From: Clitopilus passeckerianus
Taxonomy: Eukaryota; Basidiomycota; Agaricomycetes; Agaricales; Entolomataceae
Length of the DNA stretch: 64,000 bases
NCBI GenBank assembly: GCA_944990035.1
Contig: CALYLX010000106.1
Span: forward strand, 62,001 to 126,000
Direction: 5' to 3'
Below are positions 10,383 to 22,132 of this stretch, in pieces (positions within the stretch are counted from its first letter, which is position 1; each line of letters starts with the position of its first letter). The position numbers and the translations under genes are program-made. The notes beneath the pieces were generated by a model. It ran no database searches and had not been told where the DNA came from. It saw nothing but the letters and a program-made list of their open reading frames with translations.

Positions 10383-11596
10383 ATGGCTCCACCAACTGAA
10401 CAGGCTGAAGCATTTGTTTGCAAACTTAACGCTGAAGAAATACGGATCCTTCAAGGTCTTAGCTTTTTCCAGGAAGCCATCTTCTATATAGGCTCTCGTG
10501 CACATGCCGCCTTGAATACCTTCGCTAATCTCAAGGTGCTTCATGATCAAAATTGGATCCCCAATGACTGGCGATCCATGGGCTACACCGTTGAGCATTG
10601 GGATATCTATTCGAAAAGATGGAGGGATGCAATGATAACCGAAATTGTGAGTTATATTACACAGATCTGACTACGCACTGCACATTTACCTTGTAGATCG
10701 CGACCGAAGAGATGATCGGCCATACAGCAAGCAGCCATCTCTATCTTCAAATCCCCACCGTGATCAGAAAGTTGTCATCTATCCTCCGCTCGACGGATTT
10801 GTCAACCAACACCTGGATCGAGCAAGTTTTTGCCCTCGAACTCTACACCCCGTAGAGAGCTTCACTCGCCTCAACAAAGTCTACGGATATGAATATCTGT
10901 GGTGGAGAGATCCCGATCCTGACTATAGTGGGTTCGATCTCTTGGAAGCCGTCATGTACCACCGTGCCGACGTAAAGTTTTCCGCCCTATCTAAGTGTAG
11001 TCAACTGAAAGGCTGTTCTTTAGGTATACGTTGCGAATGGGGTCAGCTACATGGCCAACAGCTGCGCGTCTGCCTGTCGAATATCTGAACCATTTTGCTA
11101 TGGATTTCGTCCGACTACTGACAAAACACGTTGGCAGTAGTCCAACCGAAATGCACTCAACGGCAATAGAGGCAGCGGCGCTATTTGTTGAGGCTGATGA
11201 CAAGGATCCGACGAGGGTTCTTCAAGAGTACACTCATCAGTGGTGGAAATACTTGCAAGGAAAGCCAGGGAATCCTGCGCTCAATATGGGCTCATCGGAC
11301 GCAGTCGGAAGCAAGCCCCTGGAGGACGCAATCAGGCTCTATCGAACTGAGGTGTGTACCCGACACAGCAACTCTGCATCTGTAGCTGAACCTTGATGTT
11401 TCAAAAGGTCGGACCCAGCGGGACCATCATCCCCATCAAGCCCGTCAGGCCACTTCCCGACACCATCATTAGCAGTCGGGAGTTGTTGGACAAGACGATT
11501 ACACTACTTGAGGGTATGATTGAAGAGCGCAATCGTGAAATTGTCCAAGGAATCCAGGCAATGAACAGCCTAGTACGGGCTGCGAATGGGAAGTGA
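10383..11596 (+). CDS. Unknown protein upstream of Tet/JBP gene
   Basis: Predicted multi-exon gene of roughly 350-380 residues with no family that I recognise. Start MAPPTEQAEAFVCKL at 10383. Exons can be followed through FFQEAIFYIGSRAHAALNTF, then in a second frame YPPLDGFVNQHLDRASFC and YGYEYLWWRDPDPDYSGFDL, then LPVEYLNHFAMDFVRLLTKH, VLQEYTHQWWKYLQGKPGN and a join at 11349-11407 leading to GPSGTIIPIKPVRPLPDT. The helical C-terminus (LLDKTITLLEGMIEERNREI) ends at TGA 11594-11596. Several introns of 50-60 nt account for the frame changes. It lies directly upstream of, and on the same strand as, the Tet/JBP-like gene and may be part of the same mobile unit; that is inference. Confidence 0.5.
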
Positions 11597-11642
11597 TGGT
11601 ACAGGGTCCTAGTTCTACGTTGTTCATTGTGTGTAAACCACC

Positions 11643-13040
11643 ATGTTCTCCAAACAGTCAGCATATCATTCTCCTGCTGCATGTATGACTGCCACACTTG
11701 CACGACACCTGGGCCTCATGTTTGAGGCGTCAATCACGGGAAATCCAGCCCCCCCTACTCCATCCGCAGACGAAATCTCCATGGAGCAGCTTGTCAATCT
11801 CCAACACGCCAATGACATTCTTGTCCATGTGTTTCGCTCTCGGGGTAGGGGGTCAGGTGGTTGGGATCTTGATGATGTGCTGATTTTTTCACACCTTAGT
11901 TCCATTGAGCTGGGACATCGAACATTATGCAGATAACCTCAATAAGACAGCAAAGATGAGCCCACAACGCGAAGCAGAATTATGCGCAAAATACAAGAAA
12001 GATTACGACCAAAGGTTCATAAGCAAACCCGCTACTGTTCATGATCGCCACATGAATATTTTGCTGTGGTATCTCCCAAATGTCTTGGCCTCGGTTCATC
12101 AGGTGAGTTAAACTCAAAGTCCCAACGTGATCGGAGAAATGACGTGGCAACAGGAAACCTTGATGACTGCTATCCCCGAGCTGAACAAACTCATCGGACA
12201 GGGTGTTAAAGAGAAGGAAACATCGGCAGGATGGCGATCCAACAAGTCTTTGTTTACAGAGGGGGTGAAAGTCTCAGCAGGAAATGTGAATATTAGCCCA
12301 AGTTGGTTTGAGCAAGGTCATCAGGTACGTCGGAGGTCCGACACTCGTTGGATTCAGAAATTGATGTCGGGCAACTTGCAGAGTAATCGTTACCGACTGC
12401 AAATCTCGAAGTCACTTCGTGATCCCCCCCAGACGACGCTCACCCATCCATTTTTGGACACTTGTCTGTACGTCTCTGCCCTTTTGGGGGCCATTACAAG
12501 CATCATACATTCAGAACTCTACAATGCCGGGATGGCAGTGATTGACCGACTTTGGACCGATCCTGAGCTAGTCAGGGAAGGCAAGCAAGTTCATGCTGTA
12601 TTGCTACTATGGTCTTCCCCGTTCACCAGCTTCAGCCTCATCTGCAATTGGGAGTGCCCTGAGCACCATGATCATCAGAGCCGCCCATTTTGGTTTGATC
12701 TCTTGCTCAGTGAAAATATTCTGGCGCAACGTTCAATCTTCCCGACACTGGACTTCAATTCCAATACAACAGCGGAACAGTCATCGGGATTGCTGGCAAA
12801 GTTCTCCGACATTCTGTTACCCGCCATTCTGGAGATCGGGTCTGCTTCGCATACTATATGTGTGATGCTGTCCAGGAGCGGATGGGTATTAGACCTCCGT
12901 CCTGGGCTCGATACACCGATTGGGAGGTTCACAACCAGTATCGTGAAACCTTTCACAACCAAGTTCAGACTGCTATTCAACAGCAATTTGCCTTCTACGG
13001 AATGCCTGAAGGCGCTCAATTGAACCAAATTTACTACTAG
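11643..13040 (+). pseudogene. Tet/JBP-type 2OG-Fe(II) dioxygenase, frameshifted
   Basis: Fungal member of the TET/JBP dioxygenase family, whose members oxidise 5-methylcytosine or thymine in DNA. Family blocks read in order: helical region around MSPQREAELCAKYKKDY; GAITSIIHSELYNAGMAVID; SPFTSFSLICNWECP; the metal-binding HxD in EHHDHQSRPFWFDLLL; then, in a different frame, FNLPDTGLQFQYNSGTVIGI, the distal metal histidine in GKVLRHSV, the 2OG-binding arginine region GDRVCFAYYM and AVQERMGIRPPSWARY, ending at TAG 13038-13040. Between FDLLL and FNLPDTG (about 12705-12735) the frame changes with a TGA in the continuing frame and no room for an intron, so this copy is probably inactive. Upstream exon borders (11640-12300) are uncertain. 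It is convergent with the KDZ transposase, 73 bp away. Confidence 0.7.
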
Positions 13041-13113
13041 GCTAGAAGACTTTACTATTTACTTGCGCCTACCAAGACAAGATCATTTAGACAAGAGTAC
13101 TTTACATTACCTA

Positions 13114-16100
13114 TCAATTATTTACAGTTATATGGAATATATGCTCAGCCCTTGATGCCATTACCGACCACATATGGCTCTGTCGGCGTGCATACAACCG
13201 ATGTCCACCGCTTGCACGGAGAGGTTCCCAATCACGCCATTGTGCCGCCTTGAACTTGAAATATCGAACACCCCATTTCATCTCATGTTCGACTCTCTTT
13301 TTCTCTTCAAGAGCCCAATCCCGAGCCTGTCTTGCCCGAATCCAGTTCATTCGGAAAACTAACTCGAGCTGAGCCTCTGCGCGTTTTTTTGGTACAATTG
13401 CGGCTTACTTTCGTTAACGAAAGAATCATCATCCGACTTTCCGTCAGGATCAACAGTCCAGAACCATGGCAGCGTATTATGCTTTACGCCTCTAACATGG
13501 GAGTCCAAAAAGATGGCTTTCGCTTGCATATCCTCAGCCCCTAGAACCTTGTATTTCTCCTGAATCTCGGGGGATGCATTTAGTGCTAAAAGGGCCCGCC
13601 TTCCCTGTCAGTATTTAGAAGCTGCAAGCTTGAGGGCCGCGTTTGTTATATGAACGTGGGTCCATGCACAGAATTTGTATCGTTTTGTTTTCGCTTTTCG
13701 GATCTGACCGAATGGACTGCAGTGCATCATTGCATTGACCTAGTCGGAGCTCTTCCTCTTGCTTTCGGGAATTGGTTGCTGTCGGAAACTTGTCTTCTGG
13801 AAGCGTTGAAGGCAATGCAATCACAAAGTTTTTAATGTCAGAGTCAGTATCTGGAACTGCTGTCTCCTCATCGGTGAAGGTCGCGTCGGGCAAAATATTG
13901 TCTTCAATATATTCGTAATCTTCTGGAATCTGGTCGGGAGAGATATTGAAGTAAAGTGCCGCCTTCTGCTGATGTGGGATGACCTTCTCTCTGAGTTTTG
14001 CTCGTCGTTGAGATATGTCTGTCTCTTCTGTGATGGTCCGATACTTTCCCGCATCCCAAACAGCAGTGCGAAGAGAAAGTCTACACTTGGTTGGTGAGCA
14101 GACTCGAAATGAAGACAAAGGCACAGACTGTTGCTCTTGAATTGTAATGCCATTTGAAAGGAAGGCCACCAGACCAACCTTCCCTTCTTTTTCCTCTTCG
14201 CGTGTAAGCTTCATTTTCTGGGAAGCCTGACTTGGAACTATGGGATCTGGGGTGAGCTTGCGTAAGAGAGAAAGGGTGAACTTCCAGACCCTCTACCGAA
14301 GCGACACCGAAGTAATCCATTGACTTTGGATTTGAACCTTGTTTCGTCTGAGCAATTTTTGCCTTCTGATCCCATTCCCGAACCAGATTGGGATTACTTT
14401 TTGCATCAATTTGAGAGAACGTGTCCTGAGTTGTGATGACAAGTTCTGCAGCTCGTTTGTGTTTCTCAACGAGTGTTGGTACTGGGTTCGGAAGTCATTA
14501 ATAACACCTTGGAAATCAAGTGGCCGGACTCACCAATCCCGACCAACTTCTTGAAGTTCATGTAATTCATATGGTCGTCAAGAACCTCCGACCAAGCTGC
14601 CAAGGATGCGCCTTGAACAGTGGTTGCAATTTCATTGGTAACTGCCCAGTTCGTTTCAAGGATCTCACCATCTATGACTCCTGCGCCCTCAACAAACGCA
14701 AGAGTATACCTGGGATAACACTCCCGAACATGGCCACGGATATGAAAGTCCCCGATTGCTTTCCGAATCTCCATTCCCTCTGGTAAATGAAGATGAGGTT
14801 CATTGGTGAATCTCTTAACAAATTTTGCCTGCCATTGACACATGATGTCATAGACCAGCAGAGCTTTTCGGATCTCTTGCATGTTCTTAGCATTGAGTGC
14901 CTTGTGTTATGATTTTGCTTACATGTTTCTCCTTACATACCCCGGCCCGCTTACCTATGCACGATTACTCACATATGCTGCGCATCACTGCGCATTTTTC
15001 ACCTTTTTCTATGCTTACTCCGCATCTCTCACAATCATGAGAGACTTATACCTTATCTGACTCTTTCTGACTCACACCGAGTCATACTGACTCATGTACT
15101 TACTCATCATGCTGTGCATGACTTATTACTTACTCAGCATGCTGCACATGCACTATATTTAGAACTACTAGATAGGTATATAAACCTGTACCATTTGGTC
15201 AAGGCTCCTCAGCTTGACCTAGGCAATCTACCTAACTGCTTAGTTCTCTACTTCGCCTTTAAGTCCCTTGCTTCGTCAATCTCACCAGGTCGTCAGTACA
15301 GCCGCAGCTGCTGACAAATCTCTGTCTTTGTTTATCAAAGACATCGAGCGTAAACAGTATTACCTAAATTGTTAGGCTCTGCCTTAACACCTTGGATACC
15401 CTGTAGTCAATATTTTTCTGTCTATGCTAGTAGTTAGTATGTATCGGGGAGGTAACTGAAGTTACCCTTACTGTTCTCCTTTCTGGAAATCCACCACCAA
15501 CTGAGGAATGAAAAATCCATTCCGAAGGCAGCAGAGAGCTCCGATCCCAGTTACGTCGCAACCAACTTTCTCGGTATTGTCGGAAGCAGCGCGATGGTTG
15601 TTGCATCCCTTTGGCTACAATACAATACTATGCTGAGTGAAGCCCCCGCACGGTATGATGAGACTTGCCATTGAATAGGTTTTTGCCACGCAGAGATGCT
15701 CCTTGTACTCTTCCTTTTCTACCATAAATCCAAGCCCGTTTCCAAGCCAGACATCATCTTTATCGTTTTTCTGTTTTTGATGAACGGCAGAGAAATTCCC
15801 GTCGATTGTAAATTGTCGCATGTAGAGGTCTCTATAGATTTGTGTCAATGTTGATTGGAAGAAAGTGTGATAAGGGTTTAACTCATCGCAATCGTCTTCC
15901 CAGTCGTCGGGAAGGTTGATCCCAGGCTGAGGGCATATCGGGCAAGTGACAGCTAAATCTCCAGACTCTGGCTGTTCCTGTTGGTGTCCGAATCCATGCC
16001 ACTTCAAAGCCTTTAGGTGTCTCCATTGGCGGGCTACTCTCCTCAGCTCACGATACCGACTCTGAACAAGAGCTTAGAACTGATTCCAAAGTAAAGTTAT

Positions 16101-17270
16101 GTTGGAGAACAAACAGGGATGGTAAGCAGAAATGCGCCATTTGTAAGTCGGCATAGCTTTGCCCAGTACGATCTGGCAGGAGTCTTGCATTCGAGGTTTT
16201 CAGCTAGGAATGCATCCAAGCAGCCAAATGTGAATATGGTCTTGATACGAGTGAACGACGAAGGGAAAAATCCTGCATCAAGAAGCCGAAGGTCTTGACT
16301 ATCAGAACTGCATGCGCAAAATTTGAATGCTAGAGAATGAATCCCGTTAGCATGGACAACATGTAGAATGGGTTTGTCTTCCACAGTTCGACGCCTCCAG
16401 ACTTCGATATAACAGTCGTAGAAAGCTGCACCCTCGAAGTTGGACACTGGTATTGTACCTGAGTCTGGGTCCTCTTCACCAATATCAGTTCTCTCAGTGT
16501 CTGAGCAATTGATATCGTTACTTGTGCTGGAGTCAGGGACGCAGTCAGAGGCATCAAGAGTTGAGTCAGGGTGAGCGTCGGAGCTCTCAGTACGTCGGTT
16601 GAAGCCAGATGTCAAGTCTGTATTAGTCTTTGAGGAGCTCTTCTGGTCCGGGTCTGGACCAGAGGGCAGCTTGGAGGATGGGCAAACAGCACCTGAGTGT
16701 CCGACATGAATTGTCAAGCCGACATTGAGCAACCAGTCATCCTCAAAGAATCTTCCATTCCATCGTCGAACTCGGTGATATGGGCTTCGTTCATGAACAA
16801 CCCGACAGCACTCTCTGCAATACTGAGGGTTTCCGACACACCCGATGCACTGCCAGACCCCAGGATTCTTGCATTTGCTGCATACTGTGGGTGTATCCGG
16901 TCCCTCCGATGCCAGAATTCGGAACAGGTATGTCTCCGATCACACTTGGAATGCTCGGAGATAGTCATTTTGCGTCTAACCCTTCAGCAATTCTGGTGCC
17001 AAACAGAAGGGGAATGCTCACATGATTTGAAGGCGCCTTCAGAGGCTCTAAGGGGACTCCAAATTCCTCATAGAAAGGAGTGTCCTCAACAACGTGATTT
17101 GTCTTAACACGTTTTGGCCTAGCAGGTGAGACCTTGGGGCGTTTAGGGCTGTTTCTCTTGATGGACTTGTAGGTGTCGCCACGAGCCGTAAAAGTAAACT
17201 TAGCAGTGGAGAATGTAGGTTCTTGGTATGACACTGGGACCTTGAGCTTTTTACCTTTACCGCAAGGCAT
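13114..17270 (-). CDS. KDZ-family transposase with CxC zinc-binding region (interrupted)
   Basis: Transposase of the Kyakuja-Dileera-Zisupton (KDZ) superfamily, which has expanded strongly in agaricomycetes. Likely start MPCGKGKKLKVPVSYQEPTF at 17270. Blocks in order: cysteine-rich CSKCKNPGVWQCIGCVGN and YCRECCRVVHERSPYHRV; CxC2-like VVHANGIHSLAFKFCAC; ARQWRHLKALKWHGFGH; VTCPICPQPGINLPDDWE; the DDE-type elements FTIDGNFSAVH, LVYDIMCQW and IDGEILETNWA; a long helical C-terminus with TITEETDISQRRAKLREKV; and the end block RASGGHRLYARRQSHMW. Several introns are needed, for example one before SRYRELRR near 16055-16105. An insertion (14905-15474) lies between VVDFQKGEQ and KALNAKNMQE, where about ten family residues seem missing. 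The element is therefore likely non-autonomous now. Its ends were not located. Confidence 0.8.
14905..15474 (+). mobile_element. LTR-like insertion inside KDZ transposase
   Basis: About 570 bp that interrupts the conserved KDZ frame. It starts TGTTATGATTTTGC, has a TATA-like TATATAAACC near 15178-15187, direct repeats of the type TTACTCATCATGCTGTGCATG versus its variant at 15130-15150, and ends near AACTGAAGTTACCCTTA. The layout resembles a solo LTR of a Gypsy/Copia-type retrotransposon, in plus orientation. A clean target duplication was not found (CCTTG on the left against CCTTA on the right is the nearest match), so ends are approximate. Confidence 0.5.
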
Positions 17271-18385
17271 GAGCAATACACGAGCAGTGGGAAGCAACCT
17301 TTAAAACACAAAGCAATAACTACAAGGGACATGCTACTCACGTGATGGAGAAACGAGGCAAGATTGATAAGATAACCTAGCAATTGTGGCGCAATATTAC
17401 AGCCCAAATAGTTTCATGAGATAATATATACGAGATGGAGAATTGAATGAACGAGAAAAGCGGGGAAGGATTTGTCGGAGGAGTGATTTGAATATGAGAG
17501 AGATGTGAGGTGCTGCAGCCATCGAGAACATTCAGAACTCTTCTGTGAATCACTTTTGCGACAACGGCACCTAAACCTAATTAATAGCGAAATGAATGAA
17601 AAGACAGAAGAATCAAAGCCGGTGTCTGGATCCACATAAGTAGTTCGCTGAGATCTCAGGTTACGTATGTTCAATACTCAGATTGTGACCTGATACTTGC
17701 GTACTATGTTGCCCACGATGGTCCAAATTGACTAGTGTACTCAGAATCTGTATCATGATGCCTTTCATTGGAGATATGGCTCATTCCTTGGCGGTTGGAG
17801 TTTTGTACTTCAGAGTTTTCCAGAACACATCTTGAGAACCGGCTCAGCAAACCCAACATAGTGTTATGTCTTGAGAATTGACTCAGTGAACCCAACGTAT
17901 AGTCTAACACTCTCGGGCGCCTTCAATGAAGTCAAACAGTTAATTGATCGAAGAAAGAATGTTCATCGGATAACTTAGAAAGTAATGTTTGTCGGATGAC
18001 TGAGGAATTAATGTTCATACCATGTTTCAGGCATTCCGACCTTTTCAAAGGCGCACCTCTTCTCTGAGATCGGACAAGAACACATCAAGATTACTTGTAA
18101 AATAGAAGATGCATAGGAGATGACACATTTGGGTACACCTCTATTTATTATCTTGCCATTTCTAGAAGAGGCAACTGAATGCGCAAGGCGCTAGCCAGAC
18201 ATAGATCTATATGATACATGATGGGTATTGCCCAGATGAAGTGTGTGGCGCATCTTGGTTATCTTATCGGAAACATCACGACATGGTCCTCCTGAGTATT
18301 TCGTAATGATATATGATCCGAATTAGAGTGAAACACATAAATGCGGAGTTTTTCTTTTGCATTTCGGCCTGTTTTATCCACCTCC
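17271..18385. other. Spacer between KDZ transposase and gene A
   Basis: No supported exon. Contains two degenerate copies of a phrase built on CTTGAGAA-CYGRCTCAG-RAACCCAAC near 17830-17900, and low-complexity A+T-rich stretches. It may hold the far end of the KDZ element; no inverted repeat matching the other side was recognised. Confidence 0.45.
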
Positions 18386-20725
18386 ATGTCGCCTGAGTGG
18401 TCTGATTCTGAGCATGAAATTCTGAAGAAATACTTGATACACTTTCGTTCTGCTACTGGCAAAAAGAGATCCTCCAAGAGAACTGACATTGTTTTGCAAG
18501 CTTATGGCCAGCTCCTCAAACAATACCCCAAACTCTCCTCTGAAGACGACCTCGTATTAAAAAAGGTGAGTCTTCAACCTCAATTTCAAGAACGTCAAAC
18601 TGACAACGTGTTAGCGAATTCGACAATACTATACCAACCACGGCCGTACAAGAGAGTCAAAGGACAGGATTCGACTACAGAATGCCCACAACTATCGATC
18701 TGTTATAATGTTTTGGTACAAGGACGAAGTTGAATCGGAAGTTGCGCGTCTCCGACAAGGTGCTCCCCGTGGATCTGCCGAGTGGATTTCCAGTTACCAG
18801 CGTGCTGTGTTTGCTGTCGTCGAAAGTCTGTCTGCAGAGGAGGTTAACGACGCGAAAGCAGAAGCCAAGAAATGGACGCTAGAGAAGCCTCCCCCAGAAG
18901 TTCAAGCACGGTCTGGTTCTCCTCCCTTTCCAATGAACAGATGACTGATGTTTTCTCCTACACAGCCAAGCGAGGCTCAAGGCAGCAAAGTATACAAGTC
19001 AATGGGCGGAACAAATGTTCCGGCAGCTGGGTATGTTTCTGTTGGTTTTTACCCACCACAAGGATGAAAGTGGGGAGGTTCAATACATGTCGTGAGTTTC
19101 ACTGAAGCAAGCGTCGGAATGGGCTGATGTTGTTTCGTCTGTTTAGCTGGGAGTACGGCAAGGAGATCTGTGGGTTGTCCATGTCGGATGTGATGTGAGA
19201 TTGGGAGCACCGCCCTGTCATGGAAGGACTTGTGCAACACGCAGAGCAACTGTACGGTGCAAAAACCTCCGATACCGTCGAAAACTCAAGCAAGTCGAAG
19301 TCGTCAAAGGTCTGCCTCCGATTCCGGGATGGATTTCCCCTGCTGCCTCCGATTAAGGGTTTGGAAGCGTTAAAGTCGATGGATCTGTCATGGTTGAAGA
19401 GCTTAATCAGAGCATACGTCCACGCTGCATTCTGTAAGTTCGTGATGAATGTGCAACTATTTTACCAACACAACATTAGGCTATGCGAAAGGTGCACATG
19501 TCAAGCATGCACCCTGGGCATTGATTGAAGCCTTTCAGGATGATCTCATTGAGGCCGAGTACCTCAATCCAGCGGACATCGTAGATCAGCACTACGCAGA
19601 CCCAGAGTCCACCTTGGACTTTGTCGTTCTTCGGGATCCATCTAGAATGGTTGACCCAGCCGTTCGAGGCTTGCTCACGAACTGGTATACACGGGATATG
19701 GATCCCAATCGTGACTTTCCATTCCGATTCAAGGCTTTTGTCAGTAGAAACAAGTCGATTCACCCAGCAATTAACAAACCTGTTTCCGGATTACTCAACG
19801 ACGAATCCGATATTGAAGAACTAGTGCCGCCTGTGAAGAAAACTAAAGGTACACAATCTGTCTGATTGATGAATAGAAACTAACATTTAACAGAGCCAAA
19901 GGCTCCGATGACCAGGGAGGACAAACAGAAGCCTGGACCGACTTGTCGCCCTCGAAGCAAGCAGAAGGCCAAGGCAACATCGGCGCCAGCAGTTTCCGAT
20001 GCAAATCTCGAGGACGAGTTCAACTTCGACAATCTTAACTTTGACGATCTTGAAGACGGTTCCGACAGTGACCCCGACCCTGACCTGGACCACCAAATCA
20101 ATGCCGACGAGGCCAATGAAAGCAGCCCTATCTCGAAAACTTACTCTCAACTCCCTTATGGTCCCAAACTTCGCAACGAGCCTCCGAAGTCAAAAGCCAC
20201 TAACTCAAGAAAGAGGTCCGCCTCTTCTACTACCTCTGGTCAGTCGGACTTGACCAAGGGGAAAGGAAAGGCAAAGGATGCCAATCCCAAGCCATCTAAA
20301 TCTGACTCAGCAGGGACTCAGGAGGCTCAAACGCCAGCAAGAGAGAGGAAGAGCAGCCTAAGATCCGCCAATAGTGCTTCCAAGAGCAAAGAGGTCCCGA
20401 AGACCCCTCAACGCCCAAGACGAGTAAGTATCAAGGACACCCCAGAAATCAAAACCTTTACAAAGAACTCAGGTATCTGGTTGCACTTCACATTGTCCCA
20501 CCTTTCACTCTTTGACAGATTACACTGGCAGTACTTGCCGACTTGCCCACAAGATCTCCACCCAGTTCTCCGATGGAACTTAAGCGTGGAAGGCCAAAGG
20601 CCCAACTGGTTACTGCAGAAACCCAACAGAAGTCCCCATATGATGACAATCAGAACGAATTAGAGGTTCGGAGGCGTCGCGCCAACGAGCTGGAATGGCA
20701 GCGGGCTAGTCGGAGCAGAAGGTAG
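18386..20725 (+). CDS. Unknown accessory protein A
   Basis: Multi-exon gene resembling a class of repeated, uncharacterised agaricomycete proteins. Start MSPEWSDSEHEILKKYL at 18386. After an intron beginning at GTGAGT near 18566 the frame continues with IRQYYTNHGRTRESKDRI and MFWYKDEVESEVARLRQG, then ISSYQRAVFAVVESLSAEEV, KYTSQWAEQMFRQLGMFLLV, and after further introns KGAHVKHAPWALIEAF, TLDFVVLRDPSRMVDPAVRG and a long charged, low-complexity tail (19900-20430) ending in RRRANELEWQRASRSRR. A TGA in the frame near 19197 (after MSDVM) means either an unrecognised splice or a disabling mutation. Convergent with gene B. Function unknown; a nuclear role is suggested only by the basic, Lys/Ser-rich tail. 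Confidence 0.55.
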
Positions 20726-20803
20726 TTGGGAGATAACATATACACAATGATACACAAATTACAGAATACAAATCTTTGTTTTGAATTTTAACGCTGGGAT
20801 CGA

Positions 20804-21914
20804 TTAGCGCCTCCCACCCGTATAACGGCGCTCTGGCTCATATAGTCCCATGTTCTTCAAGCCTTCGATACCCTGGTCCAACTTCTCCCTTGCAGATTTG
20901 AGATAAGAGCACACAGCGTCGAGCTGTTCCACCTCTTTGATAATGATATCATTGTCGATCTTGATGCCATTGTAGGCGAGTCGGAGATGGTTGGCTGCAT
21001 GGCCACGCACTGCGAACATATATTGCTCGTGCTCGTCCTGGGAACGAGTCAATATGCGAAACTTCTATGATAAATACTCACCTTAGAATTCGCAAGTCGT
21101 CTCAAGTCAGAAACGACGTCTGCTATGACATGCGGAGCTTCCAGAGATGCAGGGGAAATTGGGAGGCGTTGGACGAGATCCAGAACGTATTTGTTGAATT
21201 GTCCATAGCCTGGAATGTCGACCATCGGAGGCGATTTCTGATGTTTGTAGAGGCCAGTCGGGTGCTTTGCGCTGGGAGCAGGTTTCGCAACAGGAGGGGC
21301 TGGCGCTGCCTCTTTAACTGATCCTTTGTCGGGTTCGCCCATGGTAACATCGGCCTCGTCAGTCCTGTGGATTTCAGATATGGCTGGCTTCATTGCCCTT
21401 CTGGAATTGGATGGTCGGCCACGGGGGGTTTTGACTTGAGCTTCTTCGGATTCAGCGGGAAGCTTGAAGTTGAATGACGATGGGCCGTCTTGGTCCGTTT
21501 CAATGTGATGAGACGAAGTAGGCATAGATGACGAGTTAAAAGTGAAGGATGAGTCAATCGCTCTCATGGCTGCACTGTTGGGGGAGGGGGTGAACTTGAA
21601 GAAATCTCCGTTCCTCTTCCTGAGCTCAGGGAGATCAACCTCTTGACTGCTGCTGACATCGATCTGCTCGTCGATCTGCTCCGATCTCCACAAAAATCAG
21701 TATGAACCATAGATTGAGGTGGCAGGACTAAGTACTCCTCTTCACCAACATCGCTAGTGCCTTCGATCTTTGAATCCTGTTCCTCCTTCCCCTTGGCACT
21801 GAAATCAAATGTATTCGGCTGCTCATCACTATGATCGTCGGAGCCCCGAGCGAAGTTAAAGAACAAAGCTGGATACGGCTGGTTAGTGCTATTTTCCGAC
21901 GTCTCCGACAGCAC
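20804..21914 (-). CDS. Unknown accessory protein B
   Basis: Minus-strand gene with three visible exons. The first carries PALFFNFARGSDDHSDEQP and an acidic stretch; a 51-nt intron near 21683-21733 (GTACTT to GGAG) restores frame into SEQIDEQIDVSSSQEVDLPE. The middle exon is disordered, with RGRPSNSRRAMKP (AT-hook-like RGRP) and a compact block YGQFNKYVLDLVQRLPI. The last exon (21052-20804) is helical, with DEHEQYMFAVRGHAANHLRL and LDAVCSYLKSAREKLDQGI, ending RRYTGGRR. No known family was recognised. The true start may lie further upstream, towards gene C with which it is divergent. The single RGRP could bind DNA minor groove, but this is weak evidence. Confidence 0.5.
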
Positions 21915-22132
21915 GTACGAGGTCGGGACTCAGACATCCTGGAGTTGAAAATGGCAGAGTCGGAGGTCCTGATGCGACCTCCAACTCTGGACTTCACCAA
22001 TATCCCATCATTCATTGATTGTTTGCATCCAAAGACCTTACTCTTCAGGACAAACAACACGTCAACAATGTCTGTAATCATCGTCGTGGCTGTACGTCCC
22101 TGTTTTGCATACTTCGACCTTCAAAAACCAAC

